From Branchiostoma lanceolatum (lineage: Eukaryota > Chordata > Leptocardii > Amphioxiformes > Branchiostomatidae), in contig NC_089740.1 in assembly GCF_035083965.1 (NCBI RefSeq), positions 7,561,552-7,625,551 on the forward strand: a stretch of 64,000 nt of DNA, written 5' to 3'. Positions 1 to 12,199 of the stretch are shown here, piece after piece. Within the stretch, counting starts at the first letter, position 1, and each line of letters starts with the position of its first letter. The notes under the pieces were generated by a model. It saw only the letters and a list, made by a program, of their open reading frames with translations. It had not been told where the DNA came from and made no database searches. The position numbers and the translations under genes are program-made.

Positions 1-360
1 CAATAGACCATTACTGATTACTTACTAGTTCTAATAAACCATTAACAGAGATTAAAAACCAAAACACAGAAATCCCAAACCTTACATCCTTACTTACACA
101 TGTACATATGTCATCCTTGAGCACAGGTAACAAACTTACACATAGTGAAAAAAAGGAAAAAACATATAACATAGTTAATGAAGTATCATGAAAAAAAGGT
201 CAATACCATGGCCATGCAGTGGCCTCCTGAACAAATATTAACATTCAGCTCCTTGTATACTACTTATTCCTCCTCTGCATTTACACTAACGTTATAACAT
301 TTACAAGTAGCATATAAACTAGAGGCATGAAATATAAAAAGCTGCCTATTAAAGTTATCA
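1..360 (-). other. 3' UTR or downstream flank of ADAM10-like gene 1
   Basis: AT-rich sequence downstream of the gene 1 stop codon (361-363). No minus-strand AATAAA was seen, so the poly(A) site probably lies outside the window or uses a variant signal. Confidence 0.5.
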
Positions 361-3300
361 TCATGATGTGTGTATCCTCAAGTTGGCTAATCTAGCCTTT
401 TTCCGTGCCTGTTCAATACTACTGGGGACTACAGCATTCAGGCAGTAGATGACGCCAACAACGACACCTATGGCACCCAGAATGCCCAGAAGTAGCACCC
501 ACCAATTGTTCTGAAAAACATGAGAAATGTGTTTGAAAACATTCTTATCAGTGAAGTAGTTCTTTGTATTACATTATCTTAATCGGACACTAAAAGGCAA
601 AGGTAAAAAGTCCCATAGCTTTTATGAGGCTATAGGGGCAGTGGGTTGTTATCCACTGTGTCTAGGGCAAGGTATTTGCATGGAAGGTGGAGCCCATCCC
701 TCTCCTTCCAATGTTTGCCTTTCACCTCACCAACTGAAGTCTGGTACCCATATTTACACCTGGGTGGGTTGAGGAAAGGCGTGTAAAGTGCCTTTACAGT
801 TGCATGTTAGAGGCGGATTCAAACCAAGCTCCTCTGGGTTCTGAGGCGAACACCCTATCCATTACGCCAACACGACTCCACAACTAAGAGTAACTGAAGA
901 AATCAGAGTTCTTACCTTAACCCATTCTGTCCCCTCATCAGTCAGTAAGAGCCGTTTTATCCTCGCTAAGGGACCATCTATGTCCACCTCCCGACATTTC
1001 ATCAAGGCGTCGCAGTAGCCTTGGTTGTTGTTACACGGACTTCCAACGGGCTTGAGGATGGTTCTTACTGTGTATGGCTTACAGGAACCTGATTGTCCTA
1101 GAGAGAAAAAAAAAGGTAATATGAGCATGTTGATAACAGACATCCATAAATATTGTAATGACAAGGTCGCAAAACAAAAAAAATAAATTCATACTTATAA
1201 ATAGTGTTAGGGAGTAATTGTAAAGAGCTGTGCTTCCTCATTTTACATTTCATCATTAGATTTGATGGGTTTTTTTCATTGGTTTGGCTGAAATACATAC
1301 ATGGGCAGCCATTGATATCTTATACTATAGACTGTGAACATTATATCTAAAGGCTTCCATGCAAGATGGAAACGCTATCAAGAACCTTTTGATATGCAAC
1401 ATCTGTGCTACAAAGGCTTGCAAAGAATTCTGAGAAAAACAAAAGTATTTTGATATATTAATCTCCGAGCAGATCTATCGGTGGCATTGACAGTATCCAA
1501 AGGGCAAAAGGAGTTTTCTAGGCAGCCAAAAGTGTTCGAGGAGGTGCCTTTGAGCACGTAAAAGGGTAGGGACTGATAACCCCTCCCTGTGAAAAATATG
1601 CCATGCTACTAGTACTGACACAGCAAGGAAACTTACTGCCCTATGCGTTGCTAAGCACAACAAGGGTCTGAACAAACGTAAGGTAGTACTAAACCTATAG
1701 GAAAGCTCCACCTGTAGTAGAGAGCAATGCTTACCTCGCTGTTGGCAGCAGACTTGACAGAGATCCTTGGCGTTACTACCATCTGCCTTTAACGTACACT
1801 GACAGCTGTCCATGTTATCAAACTCACAGATAGAACCAACACACTCCTGGTTAAAGGAACAAAGGAAAACAAATTATAATACATTGACAGCGTTTTCTTA
1901 CATTGTCCCTAGAGATATCTGCAAGTTAACTGGCATGATAATGAATAGGACAATGCTAGTAGTCTACCCAATTATTGAAAAGACATACATGTTGTACAAG
2001 TATGAAAGTTCCGGAAATAATTTCACCAGGTTGGTATAACATAGAATATCTAATTTCTAAAGCGTGACCTACTTTGGCTACTTATAGCGGCAAGAAGCAG
2101 CACCCCAGTCAGAAGCACTGAGGAAGTTGTCTGATAGACATTGAAACGTAAGCTGGTGAGATTTTACTGGTTGCGAAAAGAAGTCTCCATTATCCCATGT
2201 ATGAAAGTTGTACACTGGAGACATGTGAACTCAAGTCTTGAGATCAACAATATACTGCTAAAAATTTTTAATATGAAAGTTGACTTACTCCGCCAAGACA
2301 TGTAAGGGAGCCTTGTGCACATGATCCGGACTTGTTCCCAGGCTTCGGACAGTCTGCGGAAAAACCTGAACATCTCGCCGAAAGCGCGCACTCAGTCTCT
2401 TTCGAACAGATCTCGGACGCGGAGCGATACGAGCAAGTCTCCGAGTTGCAACACGGTCCTTCGCTGGGACTAATTGAGAATTCAAAAATGTTAGCTTTTA
2501 TTTATTTATTCATTTATTGATTCGGCATGTAAATGTTAGGCCTGAGGCTATTACTAAGGGCGAACCCATGTGCGTCCGACTGCAGGTTTTGGGACCATTG
2601 CACACCGGGGCATGCCCATACTCCTTTTCGAAATGTGTGGGGGGCAATCCATTCCTTTTACTAGCTCCTAAATTCTATGATTTGCCCCTAGTGTGAAATA
2701 CACGAAAGTTGTACCTTATTCCTTGATATTTCCATATACTAATACAATGTACTTTTCCAAGCAAAAAAACAATTTTTGCAGTTATAACTCACCTACAAGT
2801 GGCACCTTGTTTTCGGGTGCAGCCTACACCAGGGACGCCAGGGGTCGCTGCGTTACAGCACCTGTCGCCAATCCGATCGCAGGCATCCTGGAAGCCACAG
2901 TCACACTCCTCTCCCTCCTCAACTATACCATTGCCACACAGGGTGGCTTGCTGGGCTGTAAATATATACAAATATCAGCCATGAAATATAGCATGAAAGG
3001 TATACCATTATGTTGACAGATACTGTTTTCTTTGTATTCAAACTGGTAACACTCAAATGAAGCTGTAGGCATGTTCAGTACCAAGGACAGGCATTATGTT
3101 TAGTTATGTGTAGCACCAAGGACAGGTATGTTAACCTGTCTGTGGATAGTGTCCGCACCAAGGACAGACATGTTCACCTGTGTGTGGATAGTGTTCAGCA
3201 CCAAGGACAGGCATGTTCACCTGTGTGTAAATAGTATTCAGCACCAAGGACATGCATGTTCACCAGTGTGTGGATAGTGTTTAGCACCAAGGACAGGCAT

Positions 3301-6300
3301 GTTCACCTGTGTGTGGATAGTGTTTAGCACCAAGGACAGATATGTTTATCTGTGTGTGGATAGTGTTTAGCATCAAGGACAGATATGTTTATCTGTGTGT
3401 AAATAGTATTCAGCACCAAGGACAGGCATGTTCACCAGTGTGTGGATAGTGTTTAGCACCAAGGACAGGCATGTTCACCTGTGTGTGGGTAGTGTTTAGC
3501 ACCAAGGACAGATACGTTTACCTGTGTGTAAATAGTGTTCAGCACCAAGGACAGGCATGTTCACCTGTGTGTGGATAGTGTTTAGCACCAAGGACAGATA
3601 CGTTTACCTGTGTGTAAATAGTGTTCAGCACCAAGAAAAGACATGTTCACCCGTGTGTGGATGGTGTTCAGCACCAAGGACAGGCATGTTAAACTTTGTG
3701 CGTAGAGTGTTCAGCACCAACAAGCATGTTTGCTTGTGTGTGGATGGTGTTCAGCACCAAGGACAGACATGTTCACCTGCAATTCAAGTTGCATCAGTGC
3801 TTACCTTCGAAGCATCTGGGGGCTCTGGCAGCCACAGTAAGTGACATCCTGTTCACACTACAACGGGACATCTTGCTGTTGTTTGGTCGGTCCCCTGAAG
3901 TAGCTTGTGCAAACATGATGTAGTTCCCGTCAAAACCGCCAGGAGAGCAGCCTGGAGGGTCGTGCTGCAAGGGAGTAAAATATACGTGTAGTGTTCAGCA
4001 CCAAGGACAGGCATGTTCAACTGTGGGTGAATAGTGCTCAGCACCAAGGACAGGAAACTACAAAACATGAGCTAGATGTTGACCACATTCTTACAGTATC
4101 TTTTTTCTATTCTAGGTAACAATTTGCTACAATACACTTTGCTACATACCCTTCATAGCAGGCTTCTTTGATGGGCCTTTTTCGCTTATAATATGTTGTT
4201 TTCAGTTGTGATTGCACCAATTTTTAGGCTAGGCGACCACCAGAAACACAGGTTCAATCAGAACTCGTCTACAACCAGAAAACAGCAGATGATAAGCTTT
4301 AAAAATGCCCAGCCAAGATGTCTGGTTTAGAGGCGATTACCAGACATGTTATGATGTCGTCAGACTACTTACCGGTGACCCCCAGCTGTGCCCTAGTTCG
4401 TGTGCGAAGGTGATGTGTGAGACCTTGGTGGGGATGTGACTGCCGTACAGCTGTACAGTCACCAGTCCCGTGTTCCGTGACTGGTACGTACCGCCATAAC
4501 TCAAATAGCTACGGGAGGGGGAGGGAAAGATATAGGGATGTTAAGAGAGGGGAACACCATCAGAAGAAAGATTCATATATTAATTAAACTATCAATGATG
4601 AAATCTGTACATGAATGTTATGGCATATGGCACCAAGACCAATATTAACCAGTTTAATCAGTTTACCATAAGTGCTACAGTAAAGTTATTTATCATTTTT
4701 ATAAACCAATGTGATGAGAATTATGCTTTATTATAACAAATAACCTAGAACATATGGCCCCAGTCCAGGCTATCCCTAAGGTCCCATCAAAGTCCCTGTC
4801 CGTAAAGCCATATGCCAGACAGTAGTCGTTGTGGTTCATGTTGGAGATGTGGTCTAAGTACGCCTCTGCGCCGATGAAATCCAGCCTAAACGGGTTGTCC
4901 GGGTAGACCTTGTCTGCAGTCGTGTTGATCTAGAGATGGGAAAATGAATAGATTCAATGTTTTGAGGAATGTCATTATGATATGGCTGACCATTACTATT
5001 CATTTGTCTTCTGAAACAAGAATCCAAAACCGCTTGAGCCTGTATGATAAAAGAAGTCTTAGATGTATCCTTTGACATCTTTATACACTCTTTTACTGAT
5101 GTATCAGGTGGATTAGTCTTATTGAACTGTTACTATTATGACAAGTTATGTACCAGAAGATGCCTTACTTTGTACCTTGTGAAACTGTTGTGCAAGGTAT
5201 TATTATATCAAACATTGCTTAGTAATCCCTGAACACGTTAAAAAACACATTGCGTAGTGCCTAGATGTTGCAAATCTATATTGCGAAGCTTTATTTTGCA
5301 CCCTACTATCTGTAGAACTGCGGCAACATTTGCCGTGTCATTGAAATTTCATAGTTACCTCTAAGTCTTTATCTCATGGTTTCTCCAAAACTATATTTTC
5401 GTGGTTGTTTTATTTTCCTATAACTAACCTTGAGTCTGGAGACAGTTATTCCGTACCCTGCCCTCCCATCCAGTTCCAGCGGACGGTAGATTAGGTTAGC
5501 TGTCTTCACGTGAGCAGCTATCTGAGCAACAGTCGCCTCCCAAGTCCTGTACTTTCTGTGTGAAAAAAGACACAACAAGAAATGGAAGATCTCATACCTC
5601 TGCGAAATAGTTTTTGGCAATTTTTTTGAGCAAAAATATAATACAACCATGTCCATTTCACGCATTACATGCTTAATCTTTTCCCTTCTGCCTAACTCTG
5701 TAACTAATAGGGAATAGGGTGCCAAATGGCTACTTCGGTGTGCTAAAGGTTAAATGCCACGTGGCATCTTTGAGTTCCTGACTTTAACAACATTTCATTT
5801 CCTGCATGCCAGGGGTACACAGTTGGACCAAAACCAAGTATGGACACACACCAAAACAAACAGACAGACCAAAAACAATACCTTAAATCTAACGGTTTCA
5901 AAGAGGTAAAAAATGTGCATTACCAGTAAATACTCAGTACTAGGCAGTTGTAACATGTCTAGGTTGGAATTAGGAGTACAACTACTAGTACTGTTACTTA
6001 ACAGTAGAATTAGGCGACCAATTGACAGTGAAAGAAAGTGTTGAAAAATGACAACTTATTATAAGCAATTGGGAACCATCAATGAAAATTATTGTATGAA
6101 ACGTATGCCTATCTTAGGAGCGGAAACGTCTCTCTCATTATTCATGATTATAGAAGAAAACAACAAAGTGATAAAAACTTACTCGAAGAACTTGTGGTCT
6201 GCCATGATGAAGATGGGACAGGTGTTCTTGTCTCCGGGAGCCCGCCGGTGTCTCTGATGAGGTGGAGCATACTTCTTCTTTTCATGCACTAGATCAGCGT

Positions 6301-9300
6301 CATCCTCATCCTTGGGTATAAATTACAAGGAAACAAAAATGAAAAAAACTGGAGGGCAAACACATAATATAGAATATATATTCCGTGTTACTGTATTATG
6401 AAACATTCAGTATAATTGAACATTGAATAACATTGGAATGGAGAATCAATGTGTTCATCACAACATCTATTCACTTTGTTATGGACTTTGATGGTGGCAG
6501 GTATCAACTTCCTATCACCTTTGACCCATTCGACGTCACTAATCCTGAAGATCAGTGGGGGTAAGGAAAATGGTTCAAATTCCTAAAAATACAGATGGGC
6601 ACAGTGAAAACTTGTTGATCCTTTTCCAAGTATGAGTTACAGTAAAAAAGAAAGGTTGTACTACACATATCACCCAATATTTTGCTTAGAATGAAAAAGG
6701 ATTTTTTTTTTTAATCTTGACCAACCTCTTCTGATGAGTCCTGTGGCTCTACGACAAAGTGGTCTTCGTGTACGCCACACCGTGCCTTGCGCCCGTTGGG
6801 AGGGTCAATCACGTCCTGAGCCTTGTACATCACCGAGTGGAAGTCTCGCGTACTGTTGAAGTAACGTTCCACGGGCTCGATGTAGTAGTCATCATCAGGA
6901 GTGTAGATGAACCCTTCAAACCGTCCTGCTATGATACTGCCATGGCAAACACTTTTCGGTTCACCTGTTAATCAGTGGAAAATGTTTACATCATTAATAA
7001 TGCTAAAACAGCACACTTTATTCCCAATATAGAGAAAAATATAGAATCTTCAGCTTTTTTATTACAGTACATATCATTAATTTATATCATATACATCAGA
7101 ATATGGACCACACTGAAGGGCCTCAGTTCGAATGGTTATAGGGAAGGCAATAGCCATGTTATTCTATATGATACCATCATAAATTTGTACACAATCTTCA
7201 CTAAATCTACCAGCTAGGCCATTTCAGCAGCGATGTTATGATTCAACCCATTAGTCATGGGGTCGTGTGCTGTAACGGCAGCATGTTTGGCCTAGAACCT
7301 AGAGGGCCCGGGTTCAAATCCTTCCAAAATTGTAACCAATCTTGTGTCCTTAATGAGAAATGGTCGACTTCCCTCACTTCACCCTTCAAAATGAGTACCT
7401 AGCTTTGGCTGGGGACGTCCCTCTGATAGGATGTTAAATGGAGGTTCTGTGTTTAAGCACGTTTAAGAACCTGCCAAACTTGTCGAAAAGAGTAATGGTC
7501 CATCCCAGTGTGAGCACATCAAACATTACAGTCAGTATATGGACTACAGAATCTTCATATACTGAAAATGCATTTAAGTTCACGTGGTTTTTATTTCTCG
7601 GTAGGGAGAAAATGGAGTGTTTGCGGTGGTTTCAAGTTTGCATCTGAGACAATAGTAGACAAGGGGGTGGGAGGGCAAAAAACTTTCGCAGTTGTTTTAC
7701 GTTCGCGGTGAAGAGCCTTATGCCGCAAAAACCGCGAACATAAAACCACCGCAAACATTTCTGCATTTACAGTAGCCTCAAAAGAAAGAAGATGAAGCTT
7801 TATCCTTACCGACAACATGTCCTGAGTAGATATGTGACAGGTCCATGTGTTTTACCCCGCCTGAGGTCTCCAGCTGGAAGTCCCTGCTGAACATACTGTT
7901 GTCTCGGGTCATCTGGAGATGGAAGTTCCTACAACAGAGAAAAACTTTTTCTCATGGTCATTGTCAACTCCATTTGATAGGCAACAACTACATCATATAC
8001 ATACAGCAATCCCACCAGTCTTACACCTTCTCCTTGCTGCCAACCTCTGTAACCAATAGAGAACTTGGTGCCAAAGGCTTAACTTTAGTGTGCTAAAGGT
8101 TAAACGGGTTATCATGTAATATATATGGATGTACATTGTAATTGCTTGCTGTAACTTATGCGTTTTAAGAGTGCATGCTGTTGAACCAAGGTCAAACATT
8201 TATAATGTTAATCCATAGTGACTAATCAAAAGACTCGAAAAATGATGACTGCCACTAACATTATATATACATGTATAGACGGTATCATATAATGCTTGGG
8301 TCAATGGTAATTATGACCAAGGTGGTCCTTATGGAGAGGCAGTCACTAATACAGTTTTTAGAAAAATTTTGACTAAACAAATTTAAACTAAAAATGTCGC
8401 ATGTGCATTTAACTATGAAAAATGCAATGCTATGTTAATACACAAGATTCTAATTCTACCCAACATAAAGATCCTCATACTTTAAAATCAGGATATATAC
8501 CATCATAGTAGAGATGTAGAAGTACATAAAACAATACAGGCCAAACCCTCATGCATGGGGCCCAAAAAGGGTAGACAGCCCAGGGTAGACAGGCCAGGTA
8601 GACAGCCCAGCTTTTTCCGTAAACCCGAGAAAAAAATTGATCAATCTTATTTCTGTTCGTACCTTCCATGTGCGTAAAATGCCAGGTGGACGCGGCTTTC
8701 CTCTGGTAGAACCGCTCTCCTAGCCCGCTCATGTTTGGCATGTAACCTGCTGGTGTCGTACTGTAACCCTTCAAAATGTGTCACAAACTCGTTCAACTGC
8801 TCACCTGAAAAATAAGAGCAAACATAATATATTATGAGTAAAAGCAACTGAAAAATAGTCTACTTCTAGTAAATAAAATTTCAGTGAATGAGGTATTGTT
8901 TTAGTGTGTGTATTTGTCTGTATTTTAGTCAAAACATATTTTCTGCTGACAGGGGCTTACTGTAAGATCTTAAATTTATTTCAGGCTACATACTACTTCA
9001 TAGCACACTCAGTGTTCACGTACAAATGTACAATGATTGCACTTACTGCACTGGATCTGTATACCATTTGCAGCACATTGTGTGTAAGGAATGAATACTA
9101 ATTCCATGTTACACCTACTTATTATAGTGTTGCTTGTTAAGCCCCAGGCAAAAGTTGGAGCCGTTGTAGGATCTGTTCACATGTTACTATTATAATAGCC
9201 AAGGACATTATCCTACATGATGTCCTTGCTATAGCTAAACAGGTGTCATTGTATGAGCATGAAAGTTCATCTGAGTTGGTAAATCACATGATAAAATCAA

Positions 9301-9626
9301 ACTGTTTTCCAACTCAAAGAACTACATGACTAACTCAATGGAATTTAGAAGACTGAGAGATTCGGTCGAAAATTCTGGCCGGCATTCTTTGAGTTGTAAA
9401 ATAGTTTAATTTGAAATTCTCACTTGGTGTCTTTGTATCAACGTTACACAATCTTTATGTAGTTGTTAGAGAACTGTCATGATAAACTACAGCCAAACAT
9501 CTTGACCATTTACATATTGTAAGCAGTAATGGGAAAAACAGGAAGTATAAGCATAGACAACTTACCCTGGGTGAAGAGAGTCAACCAAGCCGCTGACACT
9601 AACGCTATCAACCACAGTTTCGCCAT
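361..9626 (-). CDS. ADAM10/Kuzbanian-like metalloprotease, gene 1 (14 exons, ~694 aa)
   Basis: Membrane-anchored zinc metalloprotease of the ADAM10 (Kuzbanian) family, whose known members shed ectodomains such as Notch and its ligands at the cell surface. Exons (plus coordinates, read right to left): 9566-9626, 8663-8804, 7810-7928, 6726-6964, 6183-6310, 5429-5555, 4745-4929, 4373-4508, 3805-3964, 2793-2955, 2289-2469, 1735-1846, 916-1097, 361-510; total 2085 nt. Seen: signal peptide (residues 1-21), prodomain with a candidate cysteine-switch Cys170, furin site RHRR ending at 210, zinc motif [12 protein letters not shown] (His370, Glu371, His374, His380), the NYIM segment, disintegrin region from about 433 with CDCG and CSPSEGPCC, Cys-rich region to 645, membrane span about 650-670, tail about 24 residues. 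The human protein has 748 residues and a longer Pro-rich tail. ATG 9626 is chosen because it opens the signal peptide. The acceptor at 2469 was preferred over one 6 nt inside because it gives the family's CSPS motif. Confidence 0.9.
633..890 (-). mobile_element. tRNA-derived SINE in the last intron of ADAM10-like gene 1
   Basis: On the minus strand the element starts with a tRNA-like head (A-box-like GTTGGCGTAATGG, B-box-like GTTTGAATCC), followed by a body shared with 18440-18680. It contains 'ttatccactgtgtctagggc', which recurs there almost unchanged. It lies between exons 361-510 and 916-1097. Confidence 0.65.
3070..3785. repeat. 43-bp minisatellite (about 16-18 copies)
   Basis: Head-to-tail units of about 43 bp (41-44), each containing 'gcaccaaggacag' and 'catgttcacctgtgtgtgg', run up to about 20 bp from the 3805-3964 exon of ADAM10-like gene 1. 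The copies are imperfect (T/C, A/G changes). It is a tandem array, not a CRISPR: there are no unique spacers. Confidence 0.9.
3985..4055. repeat. Continuation of the 43-bp minisatellite beyond the exon
   Basis: Two further units ('gtgttcagcaccaaggacag', 'gtgctcagcaccaaggacag') lie on the other side of the 3805-3964 exon, so the exon interrupts the array. Confidence 0.8.
7255..7515 (+). mobile_element. tRNA-derived SINE, plus-strand copy
   Basis: Tri-part layout like the other copies but in the opposite orientation: A-box-like 'gtgctgtaacggcagcatg', B box 'gggttcaaatcc', then a body with 'gagtacctagctttggctgg' and 'aggatgttaaatggagg'. It lies in an intron of ADAM10-like gene 1. Confidence 0.6.
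7558..7774. mobile_element. Palindromic TIR element, 'TACTGTAAATGCAGAAATG' family
   Basis: The ends are inverted copies ('tactgaaaatgcatttaag' on the left, 'tctgcatttacagta' on the right). The interior contains 'gtagggagaaaatggagtg' and 'gcgaacataaaaccaccgc'. No coding capacity. Same family as 13976, 20395, 33671 and 37210. Confidence 0.6.
8026..8104. repeat. Short hairpin repeat, family also at 5680-5752 and 24077-24152
   Basis: A compact palindromic repeat of about 75-85 bp with 'cttctccttgctgccaacct', 'ctgtaaccaatagagaac', 'ttggtgccaaa' and 'gctaaaggttaaa'. Similar sequence occurs at 5680-5752 and, with better paired ends ('aaccttctccctgctgcc' / 'gcaggaagaaggttaag'), at 24077-24152. A looser relative is near 61780-61890. 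Confidence 0.55.
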
Positions 9627-12067
9627 TCTTGGAGCTGCTCACAGTGACTGAAAGATCTCTACTGGAAATTGTTACTAACATACCAAAAACGAGACTAACT
9701 TAACTACAGAAAGGCATGTTCTTGACAGAAATGGCCCTCCCCCACATCTAACTACTAACTTCAACTGTCTGTGACCCCTGGTTGGCTAGTTCTGCTACAA
9801 TACAACCTGCTCAAATCTTGTACCCTGCGGCAATATTCAGGTGGGTGTGTTATCTGACCGAACAATTATGCACCATGTTGGCATACATCAAGTATGTAAA
9901 GTAGGGCACCATGGCATACATAGGTACTGTAGCAATGGTAGTGTACAGTCTTTGTGATAAAATGACTATTTGTTGATTCTTGTGACCAACTGGACAATTT
10001 CATTCCAAAACTGTGCTCAGCTCAATTGTCACTTACGTTGTATTCATACAGGTGGTTGGAAGATTTTTCCCGGGGGAGTTAAAGCTTTGTGGCGCACCCC
10101 ATTCAAACCGTTTCACAAGAATAAGTTCCCTTCAGGCTATATATAACATTTGTTGAGTTACCAATCTTCTGTTAAAGGTGTGATATCAATCTATTTTGTA
10201 ATGACATTTAACCAATTTCCACAGTGTTCCTTTCTGGTATTGTTCTGCCATTTTCCGATTCCTAGTCTAATCCACATTATCCTGACTAATCCACACTACA
10301 TGAGTATAGGAAATATCTTGTAAAGTGAATCTGAAATTACTATCAGTTTACGTTTACATAATATTTGTGAGGTTAAGTCTAAGAAATTGGAACATTTTGA
10401 TAACCGTTGTGGTCATTAAGTATTGATTTATGATGTCTAAAAAAACTGTTTGACAAAGGTTGACATGACGATTCTTTATTTAATCTGAGAACTTCAAGCA
10501 TTCTTCTCTTTAGAGTAGAGGCAGAGGACAATGATATAATACTATTTTCTGTTTCAATCAGTGCAATTCTTAAACATTTTTTTGCTCTATACTACTATGC
10601 AGCGAGTTCCACACATTCTAAGGCAACATCTTCTTTCACACTATTGTTACATCTAAATTTTACGTGCAAAAAAAATAATTCTGTGGTGCATACAAATTCC
10701 ATGTTTGAAAAGCCAGATCGTTCACACACATTGAATTTTAACTTAACATAACTTTATAGTATTTGACAAGTTCTATCATAAAAAAAAAATGCGGTGCTGT
10801 ATAATTGTAGCTAGATTTACTTTGCAAAAACAAAAATGTTCTTGTGATGGATTGATATTCCATCATAAATTCCCCACTGGTAACGGTCTTAGAGTGAAAC
10901 TATAAAAATCTTATGGTGATATTTACAATCAACAAAGGTGGTACAACAAAGGTAAAGTTGTATAAATGTTATCTATGGTAAGAAACACACTGTATATTAC
11001 ATAAAGGTGCAAAAACAACTACTAATTTACAGACAATATTTGTCATCGATTGCACTACAAAGAAATGCATAGTTCACAGTAAAATTCTATGTTCACTTAG
11101 TCTATTTTTAAGACACAGGCCTCTTGCTTTGTTACAACATCATTAATCCTACATTTTTCTGTCATGGAAAAATGTCCTTCCTTCCAAAACATTATATGTG
11201 GTCAACTGTTTCACACTATTCTGCTAACGTGTGTGGCTTTAATGCCATTTTTGTTTCTTCTTGAATTTGATTGACTTTTCAATCAGTTCAATCATGATTG
11301 GTGGGATATCAGTTTCGTTTCATGGAACATTGTAGGCTAAATCAGTCAGTAAAGATAATCCTTATTGTTGAAATTTCCTTTTCTATTAGACCTAATCACA
11401 TCAAGTTATTCATACCACTTTTGCTGTTCCATGACGTTACTTTAAATTTGGACGGCATCAAAAAAGGAGTTGCAACATTGCCCTATAGGAGTAACTGTTT
11501 TTGCCTTTGAGGAATTTCTGCCTTGGACACATACGTGTATATGCCTAATGAACTTATCACTGGAATTTCAGTCTTTATTAGCATTTTTAGATTTACTTTT
11601 TCCACAATCAAATAAAACTCTTTAGAAGTTATCTAATGTCGTACATGGAAGAGCAGGAAATGTCACAGAGGAAAAGTGTATAAAAATGCTAACTGTAAAT
11701 ATTATTTATCGTTAGGTCAACAGTTTCTTCAGCTTTTTCTTCTGATATTGTCGGTACATCTATAAAGATTATGATTCAAGTTATCGTTTTTAAATCCAAG
11801 GAACAATATTTGTCACTTCATTTTCACACACAATTTCAAGTTTGTAGCCTAGCTTTAAAAATGTATGTATCACAGAAATACATTTTCAAGGAACTTCAAA
11901 CAAATCATGTAAATTATGTACTATTTTCCTCAGTCCCCTGCATAGTTTTAAAAGTATTCTAGAGTAAACTGTTGCTTCTTCAATCATGCAGTTTCAAAAT
12001 TGTAACAAAAATCATGTTCAACATGTATTGTTTTCATGATCAGTGGCATATCGTATTCTTGATTTAA
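9627..12067. other. Gap between the two ADAM10-like genes
   Basis: This holds the upstream flank of gene 1 and the 3' UTR and flank of gene 2. It is AT-rich and non-coding as far as can be seen. Apart from the two candidate poly(A) signals I see no gene, no clear TIR element and no long repeat here. Confidence 0.6.
10475..10480 (-). other. Candidate poly(A) signal for ADAM10-like gene 2
   Basis: TTTATT on the plus strand, AATAAA on the minus strand, downstream of the gene 2 stop. A second candidate is at 11574-11579. Using either would give a 3' UTR of roughly 0.5 or 1.6 kb. Not confirmed by transcript data. Confidence 0.35.
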
Positions 12068-12199
12068 TTAACGTAGTCCAGCTCTCTCTGCTTTTGCTTC
12101 TTCGATACTGTTGGGAACGACGGCGTTGAGACAACAAGTTACGCCAACAACAAGCATGATTATCCCTACTGACAACAGTAGGAATGACCACCAGTTGTC
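12068..12199 (-). CDS. Distal last exon of ADAM10-like gene 2
   Basis: A 132-nt terminal exon with acceptor CAG before GACAACTGG and stop TAA at 12068-12070. It encodes [20 protein letters not shown], a membrane span, followed by [23 protein letters not shown]. It is homologous to the proximal exon at 13371 and to the single terminal exon of gene 1 (361-510). AATAAA-type signals on this strand lie at 11574-11579 and 10475-10480. Confidence 0.85.
   Translation of the reverse strand, partial: DNWWSFLLLSVGIIMLVVGVTCCLNAVVPNSIEEAKAERAGLR

Noticed and set aside
3070..3785. Possible CRISPR array
   Set aside because: Units are directly adjacent with no unique spacers, in intron sequence of an animal gene.
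3557..3844. 95-codon and 75-codon plus-strand frames
   Set aside because: Translations of the 43-bp minisatellite. Periodic and without gene context.
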